This document shows, piece by piece, positions 17,121 to 24,376 of a stretch of 64,000 nt of DNA (positions are counted from its first letter, which is position 1; each line of letters opens with the position of its first letter). The DNA lies in the NCBI GenBank assembly GCA_036556425.1, contig DATBJJ010000169.1, positions 1 to 64,000 of the forward strand. Reading direction: 5' to 3'. Under the pieces are notes generated by a model. That model made no database searches. It worked only from the letters and a program-made list of their open reading frames with translations, and had not been told where the DNA came from. The position numbers were made by a program, and so were the translations under genes. This DNA comes from DATBJJ01 sp036556425. GTDB lineage: Bacteria; Acidobacteriota; Vicinamibacteria; Vicinamibacterales; 2-12-FULL-66-21.

Positions 17121-18296
17121 ATGCATAGACTCGCTCGTTCACGATCGATCGCGCTCGCGGTCATCGTCATCGCGTTCGCCGCGGCCATCGGCTCGATCGG
17201 CGCGCTCGCGCAATCGCAGACCCTCGTGTATTTCGGAACGTACACGGGGCCAAAAACGAAGAGCCAGGGCATCTACGTCTCGCGGTTGAATCTCGCGACC
17301 GGCGAGTTGTCGGCGCCCACATTGGCTGCCGAAACAGAGAACCCGAGCTTCCTCGCCGTTCACCCGACGCAGAACTTCCTGTACGCGGTCGGCGAGATTG
17401 GCAACTACGAGGGAACGACGTCAGGATCGGTCAGCGCGTACGCGATCGATCGCGCGTCGGGGCTGCTGAAGCTGCTGAACCGTCAGTCGTCGGCCGGGGG
17501 CGGACCGGCGCACATCAGCGCGGATCCCAAAGGCAGGACCGTGCTCGTGGCGAACTACGGCGGCGGCAGCGTCGCCGTTCTCCCGCTCGAACCGGGCGGC
17601 GCGCTGAAGGCGGCATCGAGCGTCGATCAGCACACGGGATCGAGCGTCAACCCTCAACGGCAGAAAGGGCCGCACGCGCACTCGATCAAGCTCGATCCGT
17701 CGGGACGACGGGCGTACTCGGCGGATCTCGGGATCGACAAGGTGCTGATTTACGCGTACGACGGCGACAAAGGGACGATCGCGCCGAACGCGCCGCCGTT
17801 CGCGCCGCTCGCGCCGGGCGCGGGCCCGCGGCACCTTGCGTTTCACCCGAACGGCCGGTTCGCGTACGTGATCAACGAGATACTCGTCAATGTGACCGCG
17901 TTCGCGGTCGATCCGAAGCAGGGCGGGCTGACGGAGCTGCAGACGATCTCGACGCTGCCGGACGGCCAGGCGATGCAGCCAAGCTTCAGCACCGCCGAAG
18001 TGCAGGTGCATCCGTCGGGCCGGTTCCTCTACGGATCGAATCGCGGCCACGACAGCATCACGGTGTTCGCGATCGATCAAGCGACGGGAAAACTGTCGTT
18101 CGTGCAGAACGAGCCGACGCAAGGCAGCACGCCGCGCGGCTTCGGCATCGATCCCACGGGCGCGTTTCTCATCGCCGGCAATCAGCGCTCCGACTCGGTC
18201 GTCGTGTTCCGGATCGATCAGAAGAGTGGACGGCTGACGCCGGGCGCGAAGCTCGAAGTCGCCTCACCCGTGTGCGTCGTCTTCGTGCGACCGTAA
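17121..18296 (+). CDS. Lactonase-family seven-bladed propeller protein (6-phosphogluconolactonase-like), exported
   Basis: 391 residues from ATG 17121, which follows GAGGG at 17113-17117; an earlier in-frame ATG at 17064 would spoil the signal peptide. The N-terminus (basic HRLARSR, hydrophobic IALAVIVIAFAAAIG, ending SIGALAQ) is a signal peptide. The body matches the lactonase family: YFGTYTGPKTKSQGIYVSRL at the start, GPAHISADPKGRTVLVANYG, HAHSIKLDPSGRRAYSADLG, GPRHLAFHPNGRFAYVINE and TPRGFGIDPTGAFLIAGNQ, one per blade. Cytosolic members hydrolyse 6-phosphogluconolactone; exported ones more likely act on other lactones or only bind. The substrate is unknown. Confidence 0.88.
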   Translation: MHRLARSRSIALAVIVIAFAAAIGSIGALAQSQTLVYFGTYTGPKTKSQGIYVSRLNLATGELSAPTLAAETENPSFLAVHPTQNFLYAVGEIGNYEGTTSGSVSAYAIDRASGLLKLLNRQSSAGGGPAHISADPKGRTVLVANYGGGSVAVLPLEPGGALKAASSVDQHTGSSVNPQRQKGPHAHSIKLDPSGRRAYSADLGIDKVLIYAYDGDKGTIAPNAPPFAPLAPGAGPRHLAFHPNGRFAYVINEILVNVTAFAVDPKQGGLTELQTISTLPDGQAMQPSFSTAEVQVHPSGRFLYGSNRGHDSITVFAIDQATGKLSFVQNEPTQGSTPRGFGIDPTGAFLIAGNQRSDSVVVFRIDQKSGRLTPGAKLEVASPVCVVFVRP

Positions 18297-18297
18297 C

Positions 18298-18317
18298 CTT
18301 CCCGCTGAAGCCGGAAG
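18298..18317. repeat. CTTCCGGCT-type palindrome, copy A
   Basis: Twenty bases that read CTTCCGGCTTCAGCGGGAAG on the minus strand, identical at 19 of 20 positions to the element at 27199-27218. Both sit between convergent genes, so they may act as bidirectional terminators or be a small dispersed palindromic repeat. Confidence 0.7.
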
Positions 18318-18326
18318 ATCACAGAG

Positions 18327-20120
18327 CTACAATCGCGGCGGCGCCGGCTTGATCGGCGGACGCCACGACACCACGCCCTTGACCTTGGTCTTGCGCTTGT
18401 AGACCTTGTCGCCGTTGGTGATGTACATCTCGTCCATGTTCGGGCCGCCGAACTCGACGTTCGACAGCGCCGCGCGATTCGGCGCCGGAATGATCGCGTG
18501 GCATTTGCCGATCTGGTCGAACACCTGCACGCCGAGCGCCGTCGCGATGTACACGCGGCCGTCGGCGTCCGCGGCCATGCCGTCCGACGAGCTGCGCAGC
18601 GCGGCATCCGGCACGTGCACGTAGAAGTAGCGCTGCTTGTGCGCGAGCGAGCCGTCCGGCTGAATCTGGAACGCCCACGACAACTGTCCCGCGTAGTCCG
18701 AGACGTACAAGAGCGACTGGTCGGGTGAGAACAGCACGCCGTTTGGATGCTCGATCCCTTCGTCCACGACGCGCGGCTGACCGCCTTTCGGCAGCAGCCA
18801 CACGCGCTTCGCCGCTGAATCCGTGAAATAGATATCGCCTTTGACGTTGACGGCGAGATCGTTGACGGCCGCGTTCTCGGCGAGCACCTCCATCTTGCCG
18901 GACGCGTCGTACGCGACGATCTGCTTCGTCCGCGTCGCGCCGGCATAGAGCCGCCCGTCGGGACCGAACATCATCCCGTTCGCGCCGCTCGTGTTCTCCG
19001 CGAAGATCGACACCTTGCCGTCGAGCCCCGTCTTGTAGATGCGGTTGTTCGACGGATCGCTGAAGAACATCTCGCCGGCGGCGCTCACGGCCGGACCATC
19101 GCTTCCGCGATAGCCCTCGCCGACGAGCTGCCACTCGTCGCCCGGCGACAAGACCTGATACACGTCCTGCTTCGACTTTCCTTCCGGATTCGCTTTGATG
19201 GGCGCCGGCCAGTCGCGCCAGAGCCACTGGACGACGTCGGGAAAGATCTGCGTCGCGTGCCGCGAGTTGTGCTCGCCGTCGCCCCATTCGTGGCGCACGT
19301 CGTATCCGGCGAACTCGAACGCCGATTGCATGTCCTGATTGGCCACGAACCAGCTGCCCGTGTAGTTGTTGAGATCGTTGCGGCCGTCCTGCAAGAAGAT
19401 CCGGATCGGCTTCGGCTCGGTCTTTCGAATGAGGACGGGGAATCCGTTGCCGCCTCGAAGGCCGACGTAGGTGCCGATGGCGCTGAACACGCGGCGGAAC
19501 GCGTCTGGCCGCTGCCATGCGGCGACGAACGCGGCAATCGCGCCGCTGCTGTTGCCCGCAATCGCGCGATCGTTCGGATCGGTGGACAGGTTCAGCCCGT
19601 GCGTCTTCGCGACGTGCGGCAGCAGCTCGTCGACGAGGAACCGCGCGTAGTCACCCGTGACGGCGTCGTACTCGAAGCTGCGGTTCATGCGGTCGAGCGC
19701 GTCCGCGGACAGCGCTTTCACCCGGCCGTGCATCACGAACACGCCGACCATCGGCGGAATCGCTTTCTTCGCGATCAGATCGTCGAACACGTTCGGCGCG
19801 TTGTATTGCAGGCCATCCTGGAACACCATCACCGGCGCGGGCTTGGTGCGATCGAGCTGCTTCGGCACGTAGACCCAGTACTCGCGCCACGTGCCGGGAT
19901 AGACCTTGCTCTGATCGAACTCGCCTTTCGTGACGTTCGGATTCGCCGCCGCGGGATTGGGCGGCGGCGCGGCCGGCGCCGCGGCCTGCTGCTGAGCGCC
20001 GGCGCTCGAGAGCGCCGCGGTCGCGTACCCAACAGCCAGAATCACGGCGGCGACGGCCCCACAATGCGCGATGCCGCGCGCGAGGCGGGCCCACGTCGAG
20101 TGCGTTGCGGATGTCAGCAT
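18327..20120 (-). CDS. Exported esterase (Fes/EstA-like) fused to SMP-30/gluconolactonase-like propeller
   Basis: 597 residues from ATG 20120. A signal peptide or anchor at about 17-40 precedes a Pro/Ala linker. The first domain (about 65-325) is an alpha/beta-hydrolase of the enterochelin-esterase type: WREYWVYVPKQLDRTKPAPV, MVFQDGLQY, the nucleophile elbow AIAGNSSGAIAAF (G-x-S-x-G variant GNSSG), and WGDGEHNSRHATQIFP with a late His. The second domain (about 335-597) is SMP-30-like: GSDGPAVSAAGEMFFSD, ANGMMFGPDGRLYAG, HPNGVLFSPDQSLLYVSD. The two are often separate genes; a fusion suggests ester cleavage followed by lactone handling. There is no Shine-Dalgarno; TATTCT ends 6 nt before the ATG. 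Confidence 0.87.
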   Translation of the reverse strand: MLTSATHSTWARLARGIAHCGAVAAVILAVGYATAALSSAGAQQQAAAPAAPPPNPAAANPNVTKGEFDQSKVYPGTWREYWVYVPKQLDRTKPAPVMVFQDGLQYNAPNVFDDLIAKKAIPPMVGVFVMHGRVKALSADALDRMNRSFEYDAVTGDYARFLVDELLPHVAKTHGLNLSTDPNDRAIAGNSSGAIAAFVAAWQRPDAFRRVFSAIGTYVGLRGGNGFPVLIRKTEPKPIRIFLQDGRNDLNNYTGSWFVANQDMQSAFEFAGYDVRHEWGDGEHNSRHATQIFPDVVQWLWRDWPAPIKANPEGKSKQDVYQVLSPGDEWQLVGEGYRGSDGPAVSAAGEMFFSDPSNNRIYKTGLDGKVSIFAENTSGANGMMFGPDGRLYAGATRTKQIVAYDASGKMEVLAENAAVNDLAVNVKGDIYFTDSAAKRVWLLPKGGQPRVVDEGIEHPNGVLFSPDQSLLYVSDYAGQLSWAFQIQPDGSLAHKQRYFYVHVPDAALRSSSDGMAADADGRVYIATALGVQVFDQIGKCHAIIPAPNRAALSNVEFGGPNMDEMYITNGDKVYKRKTKVKGVVSWRPPIKPAPPRL

Positions 20121-20178
20121 CGGCGGAGAATATCGCAGCCCGGTAAACGAGGCAACGCGCCGCTCCGTCAAAGCCGCC

Positions 20179-22617
20179 ATGGAAACCCTCGCGCAAGACT
20201 TCAGGCTGGCCGCTCGCCGGCTCGTCAAATCGCCGGCATTTGCCATCGTCGCGATTCTGTCGTTGGCGATCGGCATCGGCACGAACACCGCCGCCTATAG
20301 CGTGCTGAACGCCGTGCTCCTGCGATCGCTTCCGGTCGAGGATCCCGCGTCGCTCGCGGTCGTCAGCGCGCGCTACACGGGCAGGCAGTACAGCATGCCG
20401 CATCCGGCGTTCCTCTATCTCCGGGATCACACCTCGTCTGCCCGCGTCGTCGCGTTCCGCGCGCTCCCGTTGAACGTCGCGGCCGGCGCGGCGACGGAGC
20501 GCCTCACGGGCATGCTCGTTTCGGGCAACTACTTTGACGTCCTCGGCGTGAAGATGGCGCTCGGCACGCCGATCGGAGACGATGACGACCGCGTGCCGTC
20601 GATTGGCGGGCCGCGCGGCGTCGTGGCGGTGTTGAGCCACGACTATTGGGTCCGTCAATTCAACGGAGACCGCGAGGCGATCGATCGATCGGACGTGATC
20701 GGAAAATCGATCAAAGTCCACGGACGGCCGGTCACGATCGTCGGCGTCGCGCCGCGAGGATTCAACGGCACGCGCACGGGCTCGATCCCGGACGTCTACC
20801 TCCCGATGATGTTCGCCCCGGCCGTGTTCGAAATCCCGAACTGGTTGACGAATCCGCGGAACAACTGGATTCGGTTGATGGCGCGGCTGAATCCTGGCGC
20901 GACGATGACGTCGGCATCGACCGAGATGACGACAGCCTTTCATCAGTACAACGAACAGTACGTCGTCCCGGTGTCGACGACGGATGCGGCGCGCGCGCGC
21001 GCGCGATCGGGCGTCATCGCGCTCGAGGGAGGCCGCACGGGACTGTTCGAGCTCGGCGACACGCTGCGAACGTCGCTCTTCATCTTGATGGGCCTCGTCA
21101 GCCTCGTGTTTCTGATTGCCTGCGTCAATGTCGCGAACCTGTTCGTGGGCCGCGCGGAGCGTCATCATCGCGACACCGCTATCGCGCTCGCGCTCGGCGC
21201 GTCGACCGGACGACTCTGGTCGCAGAACCTCGCGGAGAGTGTTTCGATCGCGGCGGCCGGCTGCGTGCTCGGTCTCTTGTCGGCCGGTTGGATCCGGAAT
21301 CTCCTGCTGCCGCTCGTTCCAGACGCGCACGAACTGGACGTGTCGATGGATCCGCAGGTCTTCGCCGTCTCGGCGATCATGGGTGCGGGCGTGGCGATTC
21401 TCCTCGGCGCGGCGACGGTCTGGCGCGCGCGCCGGCTCGGCGTTCTGCACGCGCTCAAGGGCGAAGACACCGCCGCGCGGCTCTGGCTGCGCAAGGGGCT
21501 GATCGCAGGTCAGCTCGCGTTGTCCATCGTCGTGCTCGTGACGGCGGCGCTCTTCGCGCGCACGCTCGACCGGCTGCGCGTCGTCGATCCCGGCTTCGAG
21601 CGCGAGCGCGTGATCATGGCGTCGATGTCCGCCGGGTCGATTTCTCGCGAGCGGCGCACGTCGTTCGTCGAGCGCATGATCGAGGAGGTGCAGCACCTTC
21701 CGGGCGTCGTCGCCGCCGCCTTCTCGAATCACGAGCCCCTCGCGTTCACGACCTACTGGACCGTGGCGCTGCGCGAAGTGGATGGACCGCCGCGGCGCGT
21801 CGACGTCCGGGTCGAGTGGATCACGCCCGACTACTTCAAGACGATGGGAATTCCTCTGCTGCGCGGACGCGCGCTCGATTCCCGCGATCGCCAGATGTCG
21901 ACGGGATCGGCCGTTGTCGTGAACGAGGCGGTGGCGCGCCAGCTTGGCGCTTCCGATCCAATTGGCGCTCGGTTCACGGGGAACGGCCAGATGACCTTCG
22001 AGGTCGTCGGCGTCGTCCGAGACACCTCGGTGGACGGCTTACGCGAGACGGGGATCCCGGTGATCTACGTGCCGGGCGGCGAAGGCTTGCTCATCGTGCG
22101 GACCACCGCCGATGAGGCCGCGCTCGCCACCGCGATCCGAACGATCGCGCAGCGGATCGAGCCGGACGTGCCGGTCTTCAACGTGCGCACGATGCGCGAT
22201 CAGATCGGCCGATTCCTCGATCGCGAGCGGACGTTCGCGACGCTGTCGATCGCGTTCGGCGCGTTGGCGGTACTCCTCGCGGCTGTCGGCCTCTATGCGG
22301 TGATCGCGAACGCCGTCAGCCGTCGCACGCGCGAGCTGGGGATCAGGCTGGCGCTCGGCGCGGCGCCTCAGCGTATTCGACGGCTGGTACTAGGTGAGGC
22401 CGCGGGACTGGTGACGATCGGAATCGCGGCTGGCGTGCCTGCCGCGTACGCGACCGGTCGTTTGATCGCGAGCTCGCTGTTCGAGGTGAGCCCGGGTGAT
22501 CCGTCGAGCGCAGCGATCGCCATCGCGATTCTCGTCGCCGTCGCCGCGGTTTCGTCGTGGCTGCCCGCGCGCCGCGCCTCACGCGTCGATCCGATCGCCG
22601 CGCTTCGATCCGAGTAG
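20179..22617 (+). CDS. ADOP-type ABC permease (MacB/FtsX-like), short form
   Basis: 812 residues from ATG 20179. The N-terminus METLAQDFRLAARRLVKSPAFAIVAILSLAIGIGTNTA is the typical opening of acidobacterial duplicated orphan permeases. It has an N-terminal helix, a MacB-like periplasmic domain, FtsX domain 1 (about 300-410), a second periplasmic domain containing GMPxxxR-like elements (TPDYFKTMGIPLLRGRALD), and FtsX domain 2 (about 700-812) ending LPARRASRVDPIAALRSE. No ATPase gene is nearby, which is why the family is called orphan. The role is presumed to be mechanotransmission or export of an unknown ligand. It lacks the N-terminal extension of the second copy at 50360-53038. Confidence 0.9.
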   Translation: METLAQDFRLAARRLVKSPAFAIVAILSLAIGIGTNTAAYSVLNAVLLRSLPVEDPASLAVVSARYTGRQYSMPHPAFLYLRDHTSSARVVAFRALPLNVAAGAATERLTGMLVSGNYFDVLGVKMALGTPIGDDDDRVPSIGGPRGVVAVLSHDYWVRQFNGDREAIDRSDVIGKSIKVHGRPVTIVGVAPRGFNGTRTGSIPDVYLPMMFAPAVFEIPNWLTNPRNNWIRLMARLNPGATMTSASTEMTTAFHQYNEQYVVPVSTTDAARARARSGVIALEGGRTGLFELGDTLRTSLFILMGLVSLVFLIACVNVANLFVGRAERHHRDTAIALALGASTGRLWSQNLAESVSIAAAGCVLGLLSAGWIRNLLLPLVPDAHELDVSMDPQVFAVSAIMGAGVAILLGAATVWRARRLGVLHALKGEDTAARLWLRKGLIAGQLALSIVVLVTAALFARTLDRLRVVDPGFERERVIMASMSAGSISRERRTSFVERMIEEVQHLPGVVAAAFSNHEPLAFTTYWTVALREVDGPPRRVDVRVEWITPDYFKTMGIPLLRGRALDSRDRQMSTGSAVVVNEAVARQLGASDPIGARFTGNGQMTFEVVGVVRDTSVDGLRETGIPVIYVPGGEGLLIVRTTADEAALATAIRTIAQRIEPDVPVFNVRTMRDQIGRFLDRERTFATLSIAFGALAVLLAAVGLYAVIANAVSRRTRELGIRLALGAAPQRIRRLVLGEAAGLVTIGIAAGVPAAYATGRLIASSLFEVSPGDPSSAAIAIAILVAVAAVSSWLPARRASRVDPIAALRSE

Positions 22618-22625
22618 CGATCGCG

Positions 22626-23129
22626 CTAGTCTTTCGGGATGCGTACGAGGAACGGCTCGCGGAGCGATGCTGACACATCCGCGCCGGCGTCGAGGCGGAC
22701 CTGATTGAACGCGGCCGCACCCTCGGCGCCTTTCTTTTTCTTGCCCGCGTCGACCGCGAACGTTCGCACCTCCGTGCGGATTGGCACACGGCTTCCGGTC
22801 TCGGCGTGCTCGAGAACGTTGAACCGCAGCGCGAGCCGAGCGCGATCGGACTTGCTCAGCGCGGCTGCTGCGTCCGTCACCGTGCCGAGGAGCACCGACC
22901 CAGCCGGCACGAGCTCGACGCCGTCCATAGAGATGGCCGACTTCAGGACGCCGCGGATTGGCTCCTGCGGCTGGCTGGCGTCCGAGGCCAGCGGCGTCCG
23001 CAGCTCGATGGAGAGCAGCGTTCCCGCCGGCACCTGATAGTCCGCCATCGGCGTGGTGGACGGGACCGCCGTGGCGTGCCACAGCATCATCCCGCAGAGA
23101 ATTCCGAAAACCCTAAGATTTCCGTTCAA
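22626..23129 (-). CDS. Small exported protein with TrbI/VirB10-like beta domain
   Basis: 167 residues if it starts at TTG 23129. That start has an excellent GGAGG (23142-23138) with an 8-nt gap and gives a signal peptide (NLRVFGILCGMMLWHATA). ATG codons lie only inside the hydrophobic stretch or after it. The mature part has VPAGTLLSIELRTPL, then VELVPAGSVLLGTVTDA and the strand-rich ARLALRFNVLEH. This is the pattern of small exported proteins resembling the VirB10/TrbI barrel that occur widely in Acidobacteriota without a known role. It ends in a Lys-rich loop and FLVRIPKD. It is convergent with the ADOP gene, with an 8-bp gap. Confidence 0.7.
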   Translation of the reverse strand: MNGNLRVFGILCGMMLWHATAVPSTTPMADYQVPAGTLLSIELRTPLASDASQPQEPIRGVLKSAISMDGVELVPAGSVLLGTVTDAAAALSKSDRARLALRFNVLEHAETGSRVPIRTEVRTFAVDAGKKKKGAEGAAAFNQVRLDAGADVSASLREPFLVRIPKD

Positions 23130-23137
23130 ATTGGCGG

Positions 23138-23142
23138 CCTCC
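23138..23142 (-). promoter_or_regulatory. Ribosome binding site that decides a TTG start
   Basis: GGAGG on the minus strand (23142 to 23138), 8 nt before TTG 23129. It supports the TTG as start codon for the small exported protein. Confidence 0.7.
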
Positions 23143-23397
23143 GTTAGGCGACAATCTCCCCCGGGTCGTGCAACGCGGATACCCGGTCGGTTCAGACGTG
23201 AATATCGGCCAATGCGGGGATCTTCGAGGCCTTCGGCGTGACTGACGGCCCTACTGGTTCCGGAAACGGGCCACGGGATTTCAATAATGAAATGTTCTGT
23301 TTCCCCACGGCTTGTCGTTATTAGAGGCAAGCTCCATAAGCCGTCCGACGGCGGGTTGACCGAGATGGAAGCGAATCCGGGATATCGAGGTCGTCAC

Positions 23398-23679
23398 ATG
23401 CAACTGCTGCATTCGGAGAACGTCACGGCAGAACCCACAGAATCGCGAGGGGGGCCCACACCCCTCGAGCGGGCCATTCGTCTCGCCTTCGGCGAGCGGG
23501 AACAACTGCGCGGAGAGCGCATGCACCTGGCGGAAGAAAACACTCGCCTCACGCTGGAACTGAGGCGCCTCGGCGAAGAAAACGCCGCGCTCCGCGAAGC
23601 GGCGAGGATCTGGATTCGACTCTACGAGAAGCAACTCGAACGAGCGAATCGTGTGACGAAACAGCTCGCGTCCCGCTAG
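23398..23679 (+). CDS. Small coiled-coil protein of unknown function
   Basis: 93 residues from ATG 23398, chosen because GAGG at 23387-23390 lies 7 nt upstream. In-frame ATGs at 23365 and 23287 would extend it to 104 or 130 residues. The sequence has a strong heptad pattern from about residue 25: REQLRGERMHLAEENTRLTLEL followed by RRLGEENAALREAARIWIRL, a leucine-zipper-like coiled coil with many E-N pairs. It has no membrane segment or recognisable domain. It is followed by a CCGGC hairpin and then the promoter of the ECF sigma gene. It is probably real because of its clean heptads and ribosome site, but it has no known function. Confidence 0.55.
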   Translation: MQLLHSENVTAEPTESRGGPTPLERAIRLAFGEREQLRGERMHLAEENTRLTLELRRLGEENAALREAARIWIRLYEKQLERANRVTKQLASR

Positions 23680-23697
23680 ACGATGCCCGCTCGTCGT

Positions 23698-23715
23698 GTC
23701 CGGCGTTAGCCGGAC
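23698..23715. repeat. GTCCGGC-GTTA-GCCGGAC hairpin
   Basis: A perfect 7-bp stem (23698-23704 with 23709-23715) with a GTTA loop, downstream of the coiled-coil gene. It shares the CCGGC...GCCGG core with the elements at 18298 and 27199. There is no T tract, so it could be a terminator or a repeat-family member. Confidence 0.6.
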
Positions 23716-23729
23716 CTGTTCGTGGCAGC

Positions 23730-23735
23730 TATAAT
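23730..23735 (+). promoter_or_regulatory. Perfect -10 box TATAAT upstream of ECF sigma gene
   Basis: TATAAT at 23730-23735, 29 nt before the ATG at 23765. No good -35 element was seen at the normal spacing. Confidence 0.45.
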
Positions 23736-23764
23736 TTCCTAGGCCATCCTACGGCCGAGCTGCC

Positions 23765-24361
23765 ATGAGCGCCTCCGAGAAGAGCGGCGGGCCGGACGCG
23801 GATTCAGGCCAATTGACGCGGCTTCTCGCCTCGGTGCGAGAGGGCGATCGACACGCGATCGACCTCGTTTTCAATCTCGTCTACGCGGAGCTGCACACCG
23901 CCGCACGCCGCCAACTCGCCAAGGCCCGGCCGGGCCAAACGCTGAACACGACGATGCTCGTCCACGAGGCGTACTTGAAGCTCGTCGACAGCGCGCAGGT
24001 GAATTGGGCCGATCGCGGCCACTTCTTCGCCGTCGCTTCGAAGGCCATGCGGCAGATCATCATCGACTACGCGCGATGGGCCTCGCGCAAGAAACGCGGC
24101 GGCGGCGTGCACAAGATTTCCCTCGACGGCATCGACGTCGCCGACGAGGAGCGCGCGGGCGAGCTCGTCGCGCTCGACGGCGCGCTCACGAAGCTCGAAT
24201 CGTTCAGCGAGCCGCTGGCGCGACTCGTGGAGCTCCGCTTCTTCGGCGGGCTGACGATCGAGCAGACCGCGGACGCGTTGAAGCTGCCGCCTCACCAGAT
24301 CAAGCGCGAATGGCGCAAGGCGCGCGCGTTCCTCTTCCACGCCATTCAAGAGACGGAGTGA
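23765..24361 (+). CDS. ECF-type RNA polymerase sigma factor (Sig-70_X6 / acidobacterial-planctomycete group)
   Basis: 198 residues. Region 2 is LVFNLVYAELHTAARRQL ... TLNTTMLVHEAYLKLVD ... GHFFAVASKAMRQIIIDYARW, the hallmark of the TIGR02999-type ECF family. Region 4 is ARLVELRFFGGLTIEQTADALKLPPHQIKREWRKARAFL, a helix-turn-helix for the -35 box. It should direct polymerase to a small regulon. The kinase gene starts 15 nt after its stop; in these phyla this sigma group is usually adjacent to a Ser/Thr kinase with TPRs, and phosphorylation is thought to control the sigma factor instead of an anti-sigma factor. The start is ATG 23765, with a TATAAT hexamer upstream. Confidence 0.93.
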   Translation: MSASEKSGGPDADSGQLTRLLASVREGDRHAIDLVFNLVYAELHTAARRQLAKARPGQTLNTTMLVHEAYLKLVDSAQVNWADRGHFFAVASKAMRQIIIDYARWASRKKRGGGVHKISLDGIDVADEERAGELVALDGALTKLESFSEPLARLVELRFFGGLTIEQTADALKLPPHQIKREWRKARAFLFHAIQETE

Positions 24362-24376
24362 TCGCGAGCCATCGCC

